DNA of 39,707 bases from Microcoleus vaginatus WJT46-NPBG5 (GTDB lineage: Bacteria; Cyanobacteriota; Cyanobacteriia; Cyanobacteriales; Oscillatoriaceae), in contig JAHHHM010000036.1 in assembly GCA_019359355.1 (NCBI GenBank), positions 1 to 39,707 on the forward strand. The letters run 5' to 3'. The notes under the pieces are model-generated. The model did not search any database, was not told the DNA's origin, and was given only the letters and a program-made list of their open reading frames with translations. Below, piece after piece: positions 26,485 to 35,461 of the stretch. Position 1 is the stretch's first letter. Every line of letters starts with the position of its first letter. A program made the position numbers and the translations under genes.

Positions 26485-28169
26485 TTTTCCTCTGCAGCGG
26501 AGTTCAAGCGAGCGCGTGCCATGTCAATCCAGATTGCTTCATCTAGATTGAATCTCGAAGCATATCTGAGACAATTTTGCCATTCAACCTGTGCTGCTTT
26601 CCACTGATTCTGACTTTCCAGAACTTGTGCCAGCAAGCAGTAAGCCGGGGCGCGGTGTCTGTCCAGAGCAATCGCCTCTTGTAATTTCTCTTGTGCTTGT
26701 TGATAGCGTTTTTGCCCAAATAGTGCCCAGCCTAGATTTTTGAGGATAGCGTATTTTTTAGTATTATCGTTTGCCTGCTTTAGACTTTGGGAAAGTAGCT
26801 GAACGGCTGGTTCATATTGGCCTTCGAGAATGTAGAGGCGAGCCAAGTTATTATCCGCAGCCGACAAGCCATTTTGACTGGCTTTTTGATAAGCAGTTCG
26901 GGCGCAATTCCAATCTTGCCGATCTTCGCAAAGGGTGGCTAAATTGAACTGAGCAATTGCTAAATTTGGTTGTAAGGTGATCGCCTTTTCATATTGGGTG
27001 CGGGCGCATTCCCAATCTTGCCGGTTTTGGCAAAGAAATCCCAAGGCGTTATAAACTTTTGCAGAATTTTGATTATATTTTAGTGCTTGCTTGTAATCGG
27101 CTTCCGCCTCATCTGATTGACTTGCTAAGTGATTTTCTAGCCCACGATTATAATAATAAACGGCTAGGGCGACGCGCACCCCCCAAAAGCCGGTTACTCC
27201 AACTAATATTAACATCACCGCCGCCAGCCACCGAGGAGGCTTAACCCATCCTCCCCGGTTATTTTTCACCATTTCTAAGCGATCTAAAATGAGCTGGGCA
27301 TTGGCAGGACGTCTACCGGGAAACGTAGCCATTAGCTCATCAATTAAGTCGGCAAGATGGGATGAAATGTGGGGGGCGCAATCTCGCCAAATCAATTCGC
27401 CGGTTTCAGGATTTTCTGGTAATTCAACGGGGTGTTTTTCCGTTAGTAAATGGACGAAAGTGCGACCAAGGGCGAAAAAATCCGATTGCGGAACTGCTTT
27501 GCCTCCGGCTTGTTCAGGGGGAGTATAGCCTGGGGAAACAATGCCGGTGATTTGTTGGTGACTTCCCACTTTTGCCAGATAGGTGCCGGTGACTTCTCTA
27601 ACAGTTCCAAAGTCAATTAACACCAGTTCGCTACCCCCTTCTAGACCCCCTAATGGGCAGCGAACCATAATATTAGAGGGCTTTAAATCTCGGTGAAATA
27701 AATCTTTTTCATGAACAATTTGGAGAATTTTGGTAAGCTGCCTGAGCCAATCAAGGGCTATTTTTTGAGAAATACGGCCATACTTTTCAACCCACTGCTC
27801 TAAATTCTGGCCTTCTATTTTCTCCATCACTACGCAGTGTAATTCTTTGGATATTTGGTCTAATTTTAGAATAAAATATCCATCTGGCTCGACTTGGGGA
27901 ATTCCCGGATGCCTGAGCTGCTGCAAAACTCGCGCTTCTCGTTGAAACATTTGGCTCCACTTAGGGCGTTTCAACACTTTCATGACTTTTAATTTGTCAC
28001 CATCCTCGACTTCAAACACTTCTGTGGGGCAGAATTCGTCTAATTCACGTAAAGGTTTAATCAGGCGGTAACGGTTATTGATCAGCAGAGGAGTGCCACA
28101 GCTCTGGCAATGAGCCAGATTGTCAGGGTTGTGCCGGCAGATGCATTTGGGATTGATACAGTAGCTCAC
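26481..28169 (-). CDS. Four-cysteine Ser/Thr kinase-like protein with transmembrane helix and TPRs; glycine loop degenerate
   Basis: The product has 562 residues. The N-terminal zinc-ribbon-like prefix has Cys4, Cys9, Cys21 and Cys24. The kinase domain runs about 33-300. Catalytic elements are present: VMKVLK with Lys64, FHRDLKPSN with His159 and Asp161, LIDFG with Asp186, and the PPEQ segment near 217. The ATP-binding glycine loop is absent: where the related kinase at 36140 has LGQGGFGAT, this one has LRELDEFCPTE. A transmembrane helix (about 313-338) is followed by TPR repeats (335-560) that would be periplasmic. The protein may be a weak kinase or a pseudokinase. It is translationally coupled to the FecR-like gene and 77 bp downstream of the STAND ATPase gene. 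Confidence 0.85.
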   Translation of the reverse strand: MSYCINPKCICRHNPDNLAHCQSCGTPLLINNRYRLIKPLRELDEFCPTEVFEVEDGDKLKVMKVLKRPKWSQMFQREARVLQQLRHPGIPQVEPDGYFILKLDQISKELHCVVMEKIEGQNLEQWVEKYGRISQKIALDWLRQLTKILQIVHEKDLFHRDLKPSNIMVRCPLGGLEGGSELVLIDFGTVREVTGTYLAKVGSHQQITGIVSPGYTPPEQAGGKAVPQSDFFALGRTFVHLLTEKHPVELPENPETGELIWRDCAPHISSHLADLIDELMATFPGRRPANAQLILDRLEMVKNNRGGWVKPPRWLAAVMLILVGVTGFWGVRVALAVYYYNRGLENHLASQSDEAEADYKQALKYNQNSAKVYNALGFLCQNRQDWECARTQYEKAITLQPNLAIAQFNLATLCEDRQDWNCARTAYQKASQNGLSAADNNLARLYILEGQYEPAVQLLSQSLKQANDNTKKYAILKNLGWALFGQKRYQQAQEKLQEAIALDRHRAPAYCLLAQVLESQNQWKAAQVEWQNCLRYASRFNLDEAIWIDMARARLNSAAEEK

Positions 28170-28246
28170 TCAGGGGATCTTAGATTTTAGATTGGATAAA
28201 GTCTTAAATTAAGTTTTTATATTGATGTAAAAAACGCTTCACTAAA

Positions 28247-29503
28247 TTATTCGCAATATTTCAGTTCTAGACTGGTGACATATTCCATCACCACCGGCTG
28301 CAAGGTAAAACGCCCCGAACTTTTTTCAATTAGGGAGCGTCCAACTAACGATGCCAGCGCATTCGTTAATTCAATGGAGGAGACTCCCGATAAGCTTTCT
28401 TGCAACTCACTGAGCGCAACTGGCTCTTTCTCAACAGAAAGTTGGTATACGATTTGCATTTCCAACTTGGACAATCGCTCGAAATGTACTTCAATAAAAT
28501 CACTGATATCTCGTGTTACTTGCGTTGTGCCAATTTTCAAAAACTCGCTCACTTTACCGTCAAAAACTTCTTTAATAAACGCAGAAACAATTTTCAACAT
28601 AAAAGGGTTTCCTCGATAAATATTAACTAGAGTTGCCCACTTATCTTCTTGAGATAAACTCTTTTCTTTGAAAATTTCCCGTGCTTCCTCTCCTAAGCCT
28701 GCCAGTTGATAAGAACGAACAGGTAAAGTTTCCCCTTCTAATAAAGCAACCTCTCTAAGTTTTTCGCGGCTCGTTAGCACTAAGCAACTTTGATGTGGGG
28801 TTTCTCCTATCCGTTTCAAAAGTTCGCCATAAACTTTATAACCGGCTTGATAGTGCCCCACGAAATCTCCACTGCTGAGAATCGCTTCTAAATTATCGAG
28901 TACCAGTAAACATCGATAGCGACGCAAGCATTCTATGAGACGCGAAATCAGTTCGCTGGCATCGCCGGTTAATTCAGTTGTCGGCTGGTAAGAAAAAAAT
29001 TCAAGTAAGTCCGTTAAAAGTTCATTTAGAGGGGGTGCTTGGTGGAGACAGCGCCAAATTATATAGTCAAAATTATCTTGAACTTCTTTTGCTAGCTTCA
29101 CCGAAACTGCGGTTTTGCCAATGCCACCCATCCCCAGGATTCCTATCAGCCGGCAATTCTCGTCAACCACCCATTTTTTCAACGTTGTGAGTTCGCCGGC
29201 ACGTCCATAAAAAGCAGTCACATCAGGTGCTTCTCCCCAATCTGTATGTGCCTCAATTTGTGGGAGTGCATCAGCAATTTCTTTCCAATTGTTCAGTCCA
29301 ACCGCTTGACAAATATTAATAAAAGAATCTTGGCGAATTGGTATACTCCGCCAAAAACGTTTTAACGTCGCTTCTGTGGTGTGAGCGGCTTGACACCAAG
29401 CAATTGATGTCTTTTTCCAGCCTTTCTTTTTTCGAGCCTCATCAATAATTTCTAACTTTTTTTGAGAGGCACTGAGAACTGCTGCCCTAAGATTGCCGGC
29501 CAT
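28247..29503 (-). CDS. STAND (NB-ARC-type) ATPase, short form without a C-terminal repeat sensor
   Basis: The product has 418 residues. Residues about 10-80 are a helical, HTH-like N-terminal region (KTSIAWCQAAHTTEATLKRF) found in cyanobacterial NB-ARC proteins. The NTPase core has a Walker A GMGGIGKT (124-131), Walker B LLVLDN (199-204) and downstream VLTSREK. A winged-helix-like region ends at EYVTSLELKYCE. Many cyanobacterial relatives continue into WD40 or TPR sensors; this one stops instead. STAND proteins oligomerise on ligand binding and switch on an effector in stress, immunity or cell death. It is the first gene of the - strand cluster leading to the kinase and the CHAT protease, so it may be the trigger. 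The ATG at 29503 follows a TAGGAT-like ribosome site. Confidence 0.85.
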   Translation of the reverse strand: MAGNLRAAVLSASQKKLEIIDEARKKKGWKKTSIAWCQAAHTTEATLKRFWRSIPIRQDSFINICQAVGLNNWKEIADALPQIEAHTDWGEAPDVTAFYGRAGELTTLKKWVVDENCRLIGILGMGGIGKTAVSVKLAKEVQDNFDYIIWRCLHQAPPLNELLTDLLEFFSYQPTTELTGDASELISRLIECLRRYRCLLVLDNLEAILSSGDFVGHYQAGYKVYGELLKRIGETPHQSCLVLTSREKLREVALLEGETLPVRSYQLAGLGEEAREIFKEKSLSQEDKWATLVNIYRGNPFMLKIVSAFIKEVFDGKVSEFLKIGTTQVTRDISDFIEVHFERLSKLEMQIVYQLSVEKEPVALSELQESLSGVSSIELTNALASLVGRSLIEKSSGRFTLQPVVMEYVTSLELKYCE

Positions 29504-29839
29504 ATCCTAATCTGCTATTATGCTTTTTCTAAAATACCAACTCTTGCGCTCGGTATTAGCTCAGGTTCTTCGTCTACTGAGCCGTGAAGTGAGCCGTCAA
29601 ATGAGCCGAAAAACTGAGCCACCAATGAGCCAAATTAATGTGGCTCGCTCTTTCATAATAAAAACACGGGGGGAGGCGGGATTCAAGCGATTGTTGTACC
29701 GATAATGAGTTTCAAGGGCGTATTTTTAAGTGCAAGCTTGAGACACGAGGTACACACTGGGGGTACTCTACCAAAAGTCCGACGCCAAAACAGGACACCC
29801 CAGTTTGATAGATAAACGCTTTCACAAGGGACAACTGAA
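29504..29839. other. 336-bp divergent intergenic region (STAND / DUF4347)
   Basis: Besides the TGAGCC array it holds a nested inverted repeat close to the DUF4347 start: ACTGGGG (29756-29762) with CCCCAGT (29798-29804), and inside it GTCC (29777-29780) with GGAC (29793-29796). This could fold in the 5' leader of the + strand gene. No tRNA or convincing ORF was seen. Confidence 0.5.
29578..29631. repeat. Five TGAGCC direct repeats at 11-13 bp spacing upstream of the STAND gene
   Basis: TGAGCC occurs at 29578, 29590, 29602, 29615 and 29626; a reverse-oriented GGCTC lies at 29642-29646. The spacing is close to one helical turn. The array is 75-128 bp upstream of the STAND start (29503) and about 210 bp upstream of the divergent DUF4347 start, so it could be a multi-site operator. 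Confidence 0.75.
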
Positions 29840-31330
29840 ATGCTGAGCATTTTACAAGCTTCAAAAGAACGAATCGTTAGTCACAGCAGCAAACCCAGTA
29901 TCGTCTTCATTGACTCAGCGGTTGAGGAGTGCGATCGCCTGATTGGCGGGTTGGCAGCCGGCACAGAAGTCTTTATCCTCAACCCTAGACGCTGTGGAAT
30001 CGAGCAAATTACCAAATTTTTAGCTCAACGCACCGGCACGTTTGCTACGCCTTTTGTCGATACCATTCACATCGTCTCCCACGGTTCCCCTGGCTGTTTG
30101 TATCTAGGCAATACACAACTAAACCCGCACAACGTGGATCTTTACGCTAATTCGTTGCAGCAGTGGGTGAAGTATTTAAACATTGGGAATTTTGTCGGGG
30201 GAAATAATAGTCCAGCCTCAATTCTGTTGTATGGCTGCGACGTGGCTGCCGGCGAACTTGGTAAAGCGTTTGTACTGGGGCTTTCTCAGTTAACCGGCGC
30301 AGATATTGCCGCTTCCATCAACCCAACTGGCAGCGCCGCCAAAGGTGGGGACTGGCAGCTACAATTCTTCACGGCTAGAATGACGGTTGCCTTAGCGTTT
30401 GATGAAAGCGTCCTCAAGTCATACAGCCACGTTTTCAGTGGCACTACGCGTTACTGGAAGGGTGCCGGCGCGGATAAATACTGGAGTAACCCGCTAAACT
30501 GGTCGGGAGACGCTGTACCAGAGGCAGAGGATGATGTCATCTTCAACGATGCCGGCGCAAAAGACGTGGTTCTTAATATCAACCCACAAATTAAAAGTCT
30601 CACCATTTCCCCGGAATACACCGGCACCCTCTCGGGTTGGCATGAGCTGGCGGTGTCGGAAAATGTTTTAATCCAGGGGGGAACGGTTAACATCAACCTG
30701 GAAGCCGGTGGCGATATCACGATTGAAAATGGCACCGTCAACAGCTACCTTTCTGCTAATGGCAATTTCACGATTAAAAGTGGGACGGTTGCCTGGAATG
30801 GGGGAAGTATTAACGGCAATACTTGCCTGAGTGGGGGCGTGGTTTCCTTTGCGAGTAAATACAATAGCTACTACATTTTCTACGGCAACTTTATTCGTGC
30901 CGGTGGTACGACAAAGGGAACCCCAATTTTCGGTTTCTACGGCAGCAACCCCCAGACATTTAATGCCGGCATCGAAGGCATGACGTTGCGAGATTTATAC
31001 AACTGTTGTCCACTGACACTTCAGGGTAAGGTTACACTCAATGGCTTCTTTTCCAACTGTGGCACCCTTAACCTCACTGCTGGCGCTACGATAGACGCAT
31101 CGGCAGTTTGTTCCTACCAAAACACCGGCACGATTATCGAAATTGGCACTATTGTGCGCCAAGACAAAACAAAAACCCTCACACCCAAACAAGATCAGCC
31201 GGTTCCCTGTAATACTGCCGGTGCCGGTGAACAGCGTTTCCTCGCCTTGGAAGGTGCGAATGAAAGCTTAAATGAAAAGGTGTTACAAGCCGTTCAAGTA
31301 ACCCATAATAGCGTCCCCTCTTTTGTCTAA
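29840..31330 (+). CDS. DUF4347 protein with beta-helix-like C-terminal region
   Basis: The product has 496 residues. Residues about 18-180 form a DUF4347 domain: SKPSIVFIDSAV, then TIHIVSHGSPG with His81, and ILLYGCDVAAGELG with Cys133. The His-Gly and Gly-Cys contexts and their order match the CHAT/caspase pattern, so a cysteine-protease-like fold is plausible, but activity is not shown. After a W-rich stretch (TRYWKGAGADKYWSNPLNW, about 199-217) the protein has short Gly/Asn/Thr repeats (for example GGDITIENGTVN) like those of the exoproteins at 1-3772. No signal peptide is visible; DUF4347 proteins commonly stand at the N-terminus of huge cyanobacterial surface proteins, so this one is short. 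It is divergent from the STAND-kinase-CHAT cluster. AAGGGA precedes the ATG. Confidence 0.85.
   Translation: MLSILQASKERIVSHSSKPSIVFIDSAVEECDRLIGGLAAGTEVFILNPRRCGIEQITKFLAQRTGTFATPFVDTIHIVSHGSPGCLYLGNTQLNPHNVDLYANSLQQWVKYLNIGNFVGGNNSPASILLYGCDVAAGELGKAFVLGLSQLTGADIAASINPTGSAAKGGDWQLQFFTARMTVALAFDESVLKSYSHVFSGTTRYWKGAGADKYWSNPLNWSGDAVPEAEDDVIFNDAGAKDVVLNINPQIKSLTISPEYTGTLSGWHELAVSENVLIQGGTVNINLEAGGDITIENGTVNSYLSANGNFTIKSGTVAWNGGSINGNTCLSGGVVSFASKYNSYYIFYGNFIRAGGTTKGTPIFGFYGSNPQTFNAGIEGMTLRDLYNCCPLTLQGKVTLNGFFSNCGTLNLTAGATIDASAVCSYQNTGTIIEIGTIVRQDKTKTLTPKQDQPVPCNTAGAGEQRFLALEGANESLNEKVLQAVQVTHNSVPSFV
29931..29938. repeat. HIP1 octamer GCGATCGC
   Basis: One of three HIP1 sites seen (others 33216-33223 and 33318-33325). 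HIP1 is a hallmark of many cyanobacterial genomes; three in 39.7 kb is modest enrichment. Confidence 0.9.
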
Positions 31331-31503
31331 TCGTCCACACAAGACTTTTTCAAGTTAAGAGCCGGTTTTTTAATTGCAATAGGAGGTGAAATTACCGCTC
31401 AACTCTCACAGGTTTGCCCCTCACACACTTAAACTTAACGAGATTATTTTCTCTTCCTGTCGTCTAGTTTGTCCCTCCATTCTTATTTAAGACTATCAAA
31501 TTA

Positions 31504-31929
31504 TTAAGGTGATTTATAGCTGCCGGCTCGTAAAATTAACTCACCCTCCTGCGGATTTCGGGTAAAGATAAACGCCCCTTTTTCAGCTTCGCCACCCGAT
31601 AAAAAATCAATTTGCTGTTCCCCGGATTCCTCAATTTCTCCATTAATTCGCAATTCAGCAATCACTTGCACAGAATCAGCCGTATTTCCGCCATTATTCT
31701 TAATTTCAAACGGGACATAAAATTGTCCTTGCGTGTTACGAATTTCCCCATCACGGATAACTGCTAAAACCGGCGGTTCATCTCGCCTGGTAAACCAGTC
31801 ATAAACTACCAGTCCGATAATGGCTGCCAAAATGGAAAGAGAAATGCTAAAAGTCACCAACTCTGCCGGCGATCTTCCTTCATGTTGAAGTTCGGGAGGA
31901 GAATTTTTCTGTAAGTTTGACTGACTCAT
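31504..31929 (-). CDS. TIGR02588-type single-pass membrane protein
   Basis: The product has 141 residues from the ATG at 31929; a longer reading (to 32007) would overlap the upstream gene by 82 bp and is rejected. One transmembrane helix (about 30-50; SISLSILAAIIGLVVYDWF) is followed by a beta-rich soluble domain (FYVPFEIKNNGGNTADSVQV). The ATG overlaps the stop of the upstream integral-membrane gene as ATGA, showing translational coupling. The pair TIGR02587/TIGR02588 is conserved side by side in several bacteria; the function is unknown. Confidence 0.78.
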   Translation of the reverse strand: MSQSNLQKNSPPELQHEGRSPAELVTFSISLSILAAIIGLVVYDWFTRRDEPPVLAVIRDGEIRNTQGQFYVPFEIKNNGGNTADSVQVIAELRINGEIEESGEQQIDFLSGGEAEKGAFIFTRNPQEGELILRAGSYKSP

Positions 31930-32819
31930 ACCATTAACCTTCCTGCTGCGCCGCCAATTGTTGCCGGTAAACCGAGAACTAATGTGTGACTCAACCACAA
32001 TTGCCACGGATCTTTAAAGGTAAGGGTGTGGAAAAAAGCTAATAGCAATGCTGCTGCTAAAAGCGATAGCAAATATGCTGTGATTGTTTCACTCATTGGT
32101 CGTTGAAAAAGTCCTTTCTGCTGCCGGCGCACGTTTTCAGAAGTAAAGCCGGCTTGAAATACAATGCCATAAGAAATTAGCAGCGATGCAGCGATAATGG
32201 CTAATAGCCAGGGAGGCGATATTGCCGCAGCCAGCATGGGAACTTCGTCCGTTGGCGCAATGTTAAAAGCTAAGAAAGTTGCGCCTAATAAAGTGGCACT
32301 AAGGTCTAGCACAGTTGGGTTAAAATTAGCTTGCTCTGGTTTCTTCTGGCTTTGGGAATGAGCATCTTGATCATACTGAGCTTGGTTGCGATCTCCACTT
32401 AATAATGAACGCGCTAGCCCAACTCCTATTGAAAAAGGCATTCCTTCAAAGATGACTTTTCCCAAAATCTCACGCCAGGGTGTATCAAAAGTAATTTCGC
32501 GCAAAAGTATTAAGGTAAATAAGGCGCAGACAAGGCCGAGTGCCATCGCTTCCACGCTATCCATTGCTGCATCTTTAATGCGGATATTATTACTTTTCCG
32601 AAAGCCGGCGGTGCGATTGAGCAACAAAACCCCGATAAAAGTAGCAGCAAGACTGCTGATTCTTTGTACAGGTTCAGCAAATGAGCCGATCCACCAAACT
32701 TCCATTGTATAGAACAGCGGAATGCCAAACAAAAAGCCACCGCAAATGCCCCGAATTAAATCATCCAATTCATTTTCCCAGGCATTTTTGCGTTTGCGAT
32801 GTCGCATTCTTTTGTTCAT
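31926..32819 (-). CDS. TIGR02587/DUF2391-type integral membrane protein
   Basis: The product has 297 residues with about seven hydrophobic helices in two groups, separated by a hydrophilic loop around 145-170 (SGDRNQAQYDQDAHSQSQ). The arrangement of helices before and after the loop, each followed by a TF(K/D)xPW motif (near 109-114 and 268-272), suggests an internal duplication. It is coupled by ATGA overlap to the TIGR02588-type gene. The family is recognised from its length, topology and neighbour. No transport or enzymatic role is known to me. Confidence 0.78.
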   Translation of the reverse strand: MNKRMRHRKRKNAWENELDDLIRGICGGFLFGIPLFYTMEVWWIGSFAEPVQRISSLAATFIGVLLLNRTAGFRKSNNIRIKDAAMDSVEAMALGLVCALFTLILLREITFDTPWREILGKVIFEGMPFSIGVGLARSLLSGDRNQAQYDQDAHSQSQKKPEQANFNPTVLDLSATLLGATFLAFNIAPTDEVPMLAAAISPPWLLAIIAASLLISYGIVFQAGFTSENVRRQQKGLFQRPMSETITAYLLSLLAAALLLAFFHTLTFKDPWQLWLSHTLVLGLPATIGGAAGRLMV

Positions 32820-32961
32820 GAGTTTGTGTGAAAAAGTGCCATTTGGCGGCGAGAAGGATCTTTTCTATTTAATTTTTATCAGGGATCTGAATAAATCTCT
32901 CTTTGGATAGATTTAAAGATGGTTACAAGCGATAGGTTTCAGAATTATTTTGATTGTTAAC

Positions 32962-33001
32962 CGCAGATAAACGCAAATTTATATATATGCGTTTATCTGC
33001 G
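32962..33001 (-). terminator. 14-bp perfect hairpin after pheT (AACCGCAGAT-type repeat)
   Basis: The arms CGCAGATAAACGCA (32962-32975) and TGCGTTTATCTGCG (32988-33001) are perfectly complementary with a 12-nt AT-rich loop. The hairpin starts 9 bp after the pheT stop (33011-33013). It belongs to the dispersed repeat also seen at 22671, here in a palindromic arrangement. It probably ends or stabilises the pheT transcript; it lacks a long T run. Confidence 0.6.
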
Positions 33002-33010
33002 TTTGATGTT

Positions 33011-35461
33011 TTAACTTCTCAGGCTGACAGAGAAATTTTTGACGAGAGCATCGCGCACTTTTTGCTGCACCGGCTCGACATCTTCATCGGTTAAGGTGCG
33101 ATCACTGCCGCGATAAACCAACCGCAACGCTAAACTGCGCTGTCCTGCCGGCACATTTTCACCCCGATATTCATCAAACAATTCCACTGATTCCAGCAAG
33201 GCACCGGCAGCCTTTGCGATCGCCCCTTCAATCTCAGCGACAGAGACAGTTGCCGGCGCGAAGAAGGCAATATCTCGACCGGCAGCCGGGAAAGTGGAAT
33301 AGGGACGGAACCGGCGCGCGATCGCCTCATGGGAAAGGGAAGCTAAAAGCAATTGCAAATCTAACTGGAACAGGTAAACCTCATCCGGCAATCCCCGTTC
33401 TTGCCGGAGTTGCGGATGCAGTTGGCCGAACATACCCAGCCGGCTTCCCCGCAACCACAGGGAAGCGGTACGTCCCGGATGCAGACGCTCATCACTGCTA
33501 TCGGCTTTGCATTCCACCGCGAGATTTAAGCGCTCAAACACGCTTTCTAACAAGCCTTTGGCTTCAAACCAGCTTAGCGGTTGTTCGCGCCCACTTCGCA
33601 CCCACCGGCCTTCGGTTGGATCGCCGCCGATAATTCCTGCGATTGCATCACTCTCTTTTAAAACATCCCCTTCTTTCCAGAAAATTCGGCCCATTTCAAA
33701 CCCGTTCAAGGGGCCATTTCCTTGCTCAAGATTGTACTGAAACGCATCAATCAGTCCAGATAGCATCTCTGTCCGCAACGCTGAATATTCAACAAATAGC
33801 GGGTTAGACAGCACCACCTGATTGTCTCCTTCAGTGCGAACCAGGGAGTAGTGCATCAATTCTGTCAAACCGGCAGCCCGAAAAGCCGCTCTTACTTGCC
33901 GATTGAGCTTTTGTTCCACCGGCAGCACCCCCGCAGCCGTTTTACTCGGCAGGGTTTCGCAGAAGTTGTTGTAGCCGTAGAGACGGGCGATTTCTTCAAT
34001 TAAGTCGATTTCCCGCTCTAAATCCCGGTAGCGGTAAGCCGGCACGGTGACATTCCAAACCCGCGCTTGTTCTGTGGGAGTGACACTGCATCCCAAGGCG
34101 GTGAGGGTGCGTTCCATGTCTGCCGGTTGCAACTCACCCGTTGCGTCTCCCTGTTTAATCGCGCCTAAAACCTGATTAACGCGGTCTAGACGCAGTTCGA
34201 TAGAGCGAGTGAATACTGACCTGTCTGCTTGGCTGCCGGCAGTTTCCTGCGCCACCGGCACGCCTTGGGCGAGTTCTGCCAGTAGCTGCACGGCACGCTG
34301 GCAGGCGGTTACTAATTCTGCCTGGTTCACGCCCCGTTCATAGCGAGTAGAGGCTTCCGTTCGCAACCCTTGGCTCCGGGCAGACCGGCGAATCGCCACC
34401 GGCTCGAAGATGGCGGCTTCCAGGATTAAGTTTTGGGTGCCGTCATGAACTTCGGTTTCCTCACCGCCCATGATGCCGGCCAGTGCCACCGGCTTATCGT
34501 TGGCGGTAATTAACAAATTTTGTTCTTGCAGGGTGCGGCCTTGTCCGTCCAAGGTTTTCAGGGTTTCGCCGGTTTTGGCAAATCGCACGCCAATGGTTAA
34601 ATCCTCACTGCCGGCAACGGCTTGCAAGCGTTCGCGGTCAAAGGCGTGTAGGGGCTGGCCCCATTCCTGCAAAATGTAGTTGGTGACATCCACGACATTG
34701 TTAATCGGTCGTACGCCAGCTGCTTGCAAACGTCGTTGCAACCATTCGGGAGAGGGGGCAATTTTAACGCCTTCGATGACGGTGCCGATGTAAATGGGGC
34801 AACCTTGCAATGAAGTATCCATTGAGAAGCGTGAGGCTGAATTCCCTGGGTTTTGATCTCCGGCTGCCGGCAGCCGCAAGGAGGTGCCGGTGAGCGCGGC
34901 CACTTCCCTTGCGATGCCCACCATACTCAGGGCATCCGCACGATTTGCGGTTGCTGTCAAGTCTAAAATTACATCATCTAGACCGAGTAGGGGGCGAACG
35001 TCGTTGCCGAGTTTTAAGTCCTCAGTTGTTGGGGTGGTGTCTGCAAAAATATGAATGCCGGCAGATTCTTTGGCCAGTCCCAGTTCGGCTAATGAGCAAA
35101 TCATGCCCTGAGAGGGGACGCCCCGCAATTTGGCCGGTTTAATTTTCAAATCAATCGTCGGCAGGTAAGTGCCAATCGTCGCCACCGGCACATAGAGATC
35201 AACACGGGCGTTGGGTGCACCGCAAACAATATTTAAAGGGTCGCCAGAAGCCCCAACATCGACTTGACACACCCGCAGTTTATCGGCGTTTGGATGGGGT
35301 TGACAATCAATGATTTTCCCGACCACGACGCCATCGGCCCAAGTGCGCCGGTCTTCGATGTCTTCTACCTCAAATCCAGCCAGTGTCAGCATTTGGGCCA
35401 ACTCTTCTGGAGAGAGCGTAATGTCCACCAATTCCCGCAGCCAGTTCAGAGAGATACGCAT
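33011..35461 (-). CDS. pheT: Phenylalanine--tRNA ligase beta subunit
   Basis: The product has 816 residues, the normal bacterial length. Domains in order: N-terminal B1 and EMAP/OB-type tRNA-binding domain (about 39-150; [16 protein letters not shown]), B3/B4 domain (about 215-390; editing region), B5 domain (about 405-490), catalytic-like core (about 495-690) and the C-terminal anticodon-binding FDX-ACB domain (about 720-815; [17 protein letters not shown]). With PheS it forms the alpha2-beta2 cytosolic enzyme that charges tRNA-Phe. pheS is not in the window, as is usual in cyanobacteria where the genes are often apart. The ATG at 35461 lies 6 codons before the conserved LRELVD segment. Two HIP1 octamers lie inside the gene (33216-33223, 33318-33325). 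Confidence 0.97.
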   Translation of the reverse strand: MRISLNWLRELVDITLSPEELAQMLTLAGFEVEDIEDRRTWADGVVVGKIIDCQPHPNADKLRVCQVDVGASGDPLNIVCGAPNARVDLYVPVATIGTYLPTIDLKIKPAKLRGVPSQGMICSLAELGLAKESAGIHIFADTTPTTEDLKLGNDVRPLLGLDDVILDLTATANRADALSMVGIAREVAALTGTSLRLPAAGDQNPGNSASRFSMDTSLQGCPIYIGTVIEGVKIAPSPEWLQRRLQAAGVRPINNVVDVTNYILQEWGQPLHAFDRERLQAVAGSEDLTIGVRFAKTGETLKTLDGQGRTLQEQNLLITANDKPVALAGIMGGEETEVHDGTQNLILEAAIFEPVAIRRSARSQGLRTEASTRYERGVNQAELVTACQRAVQLLAELAQGVPVAQETAGSQADRSVFTRSIELRLDRVNQVLGAIKQGDATGELQPADMERTLTALGCSVTPTEQARVWNVTVPAYRYRDLEREIDLIEEIARLYGYNNFCETLPSKTAAGVLPVEQKLNRQVRAAFRAAGLTELMHYSLVRTEGDNQVVLSNPLFVEYSALRTEMLSGLIDAFQYNLEQGNGPLNGFEMGRIFWKEGDVLKESDAIAGIIGGDPTEGRWVRSGREQPLSWFEAKGLLESVFERLNLAVECKADSSDERLHPGRTASLWLRGSRLGMFGQLHPQLRQERGLPDEVYLFQLDLQLLLASLSHEAIARRFRPYSTFPAAGRDIAFFAPATVSVAEIEGAIAKAAGALLESVELFDEYRGENVPAGQRSLALRLVYRGSDRTLTDEDVEPVQQKVRDALVKNFSVSLRS

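Noticed and set aside
29520-29705. 61-codon frame covering the TGAGCC repeats
   Set aside because: No family resemblance; the repeats shift frame relative to each other (11, 12 and 13 bp spacing), which argues against a coding repeat.
31382-31485. AGGAGG followed by a GTG and 34 codons
   Set aside because: The purine-rich motif overlaps the GTG itself, leaving no proper spacing, and the peptide has no recognisable feature.
31930-32007. Longer N-terminus for the TIGR02588-type protein
   Set aside because: It would overlap the upstream gene by 82 bp; the ATG at 31929 gives the common ATGA overlap and the membrane helix at the expected distance.
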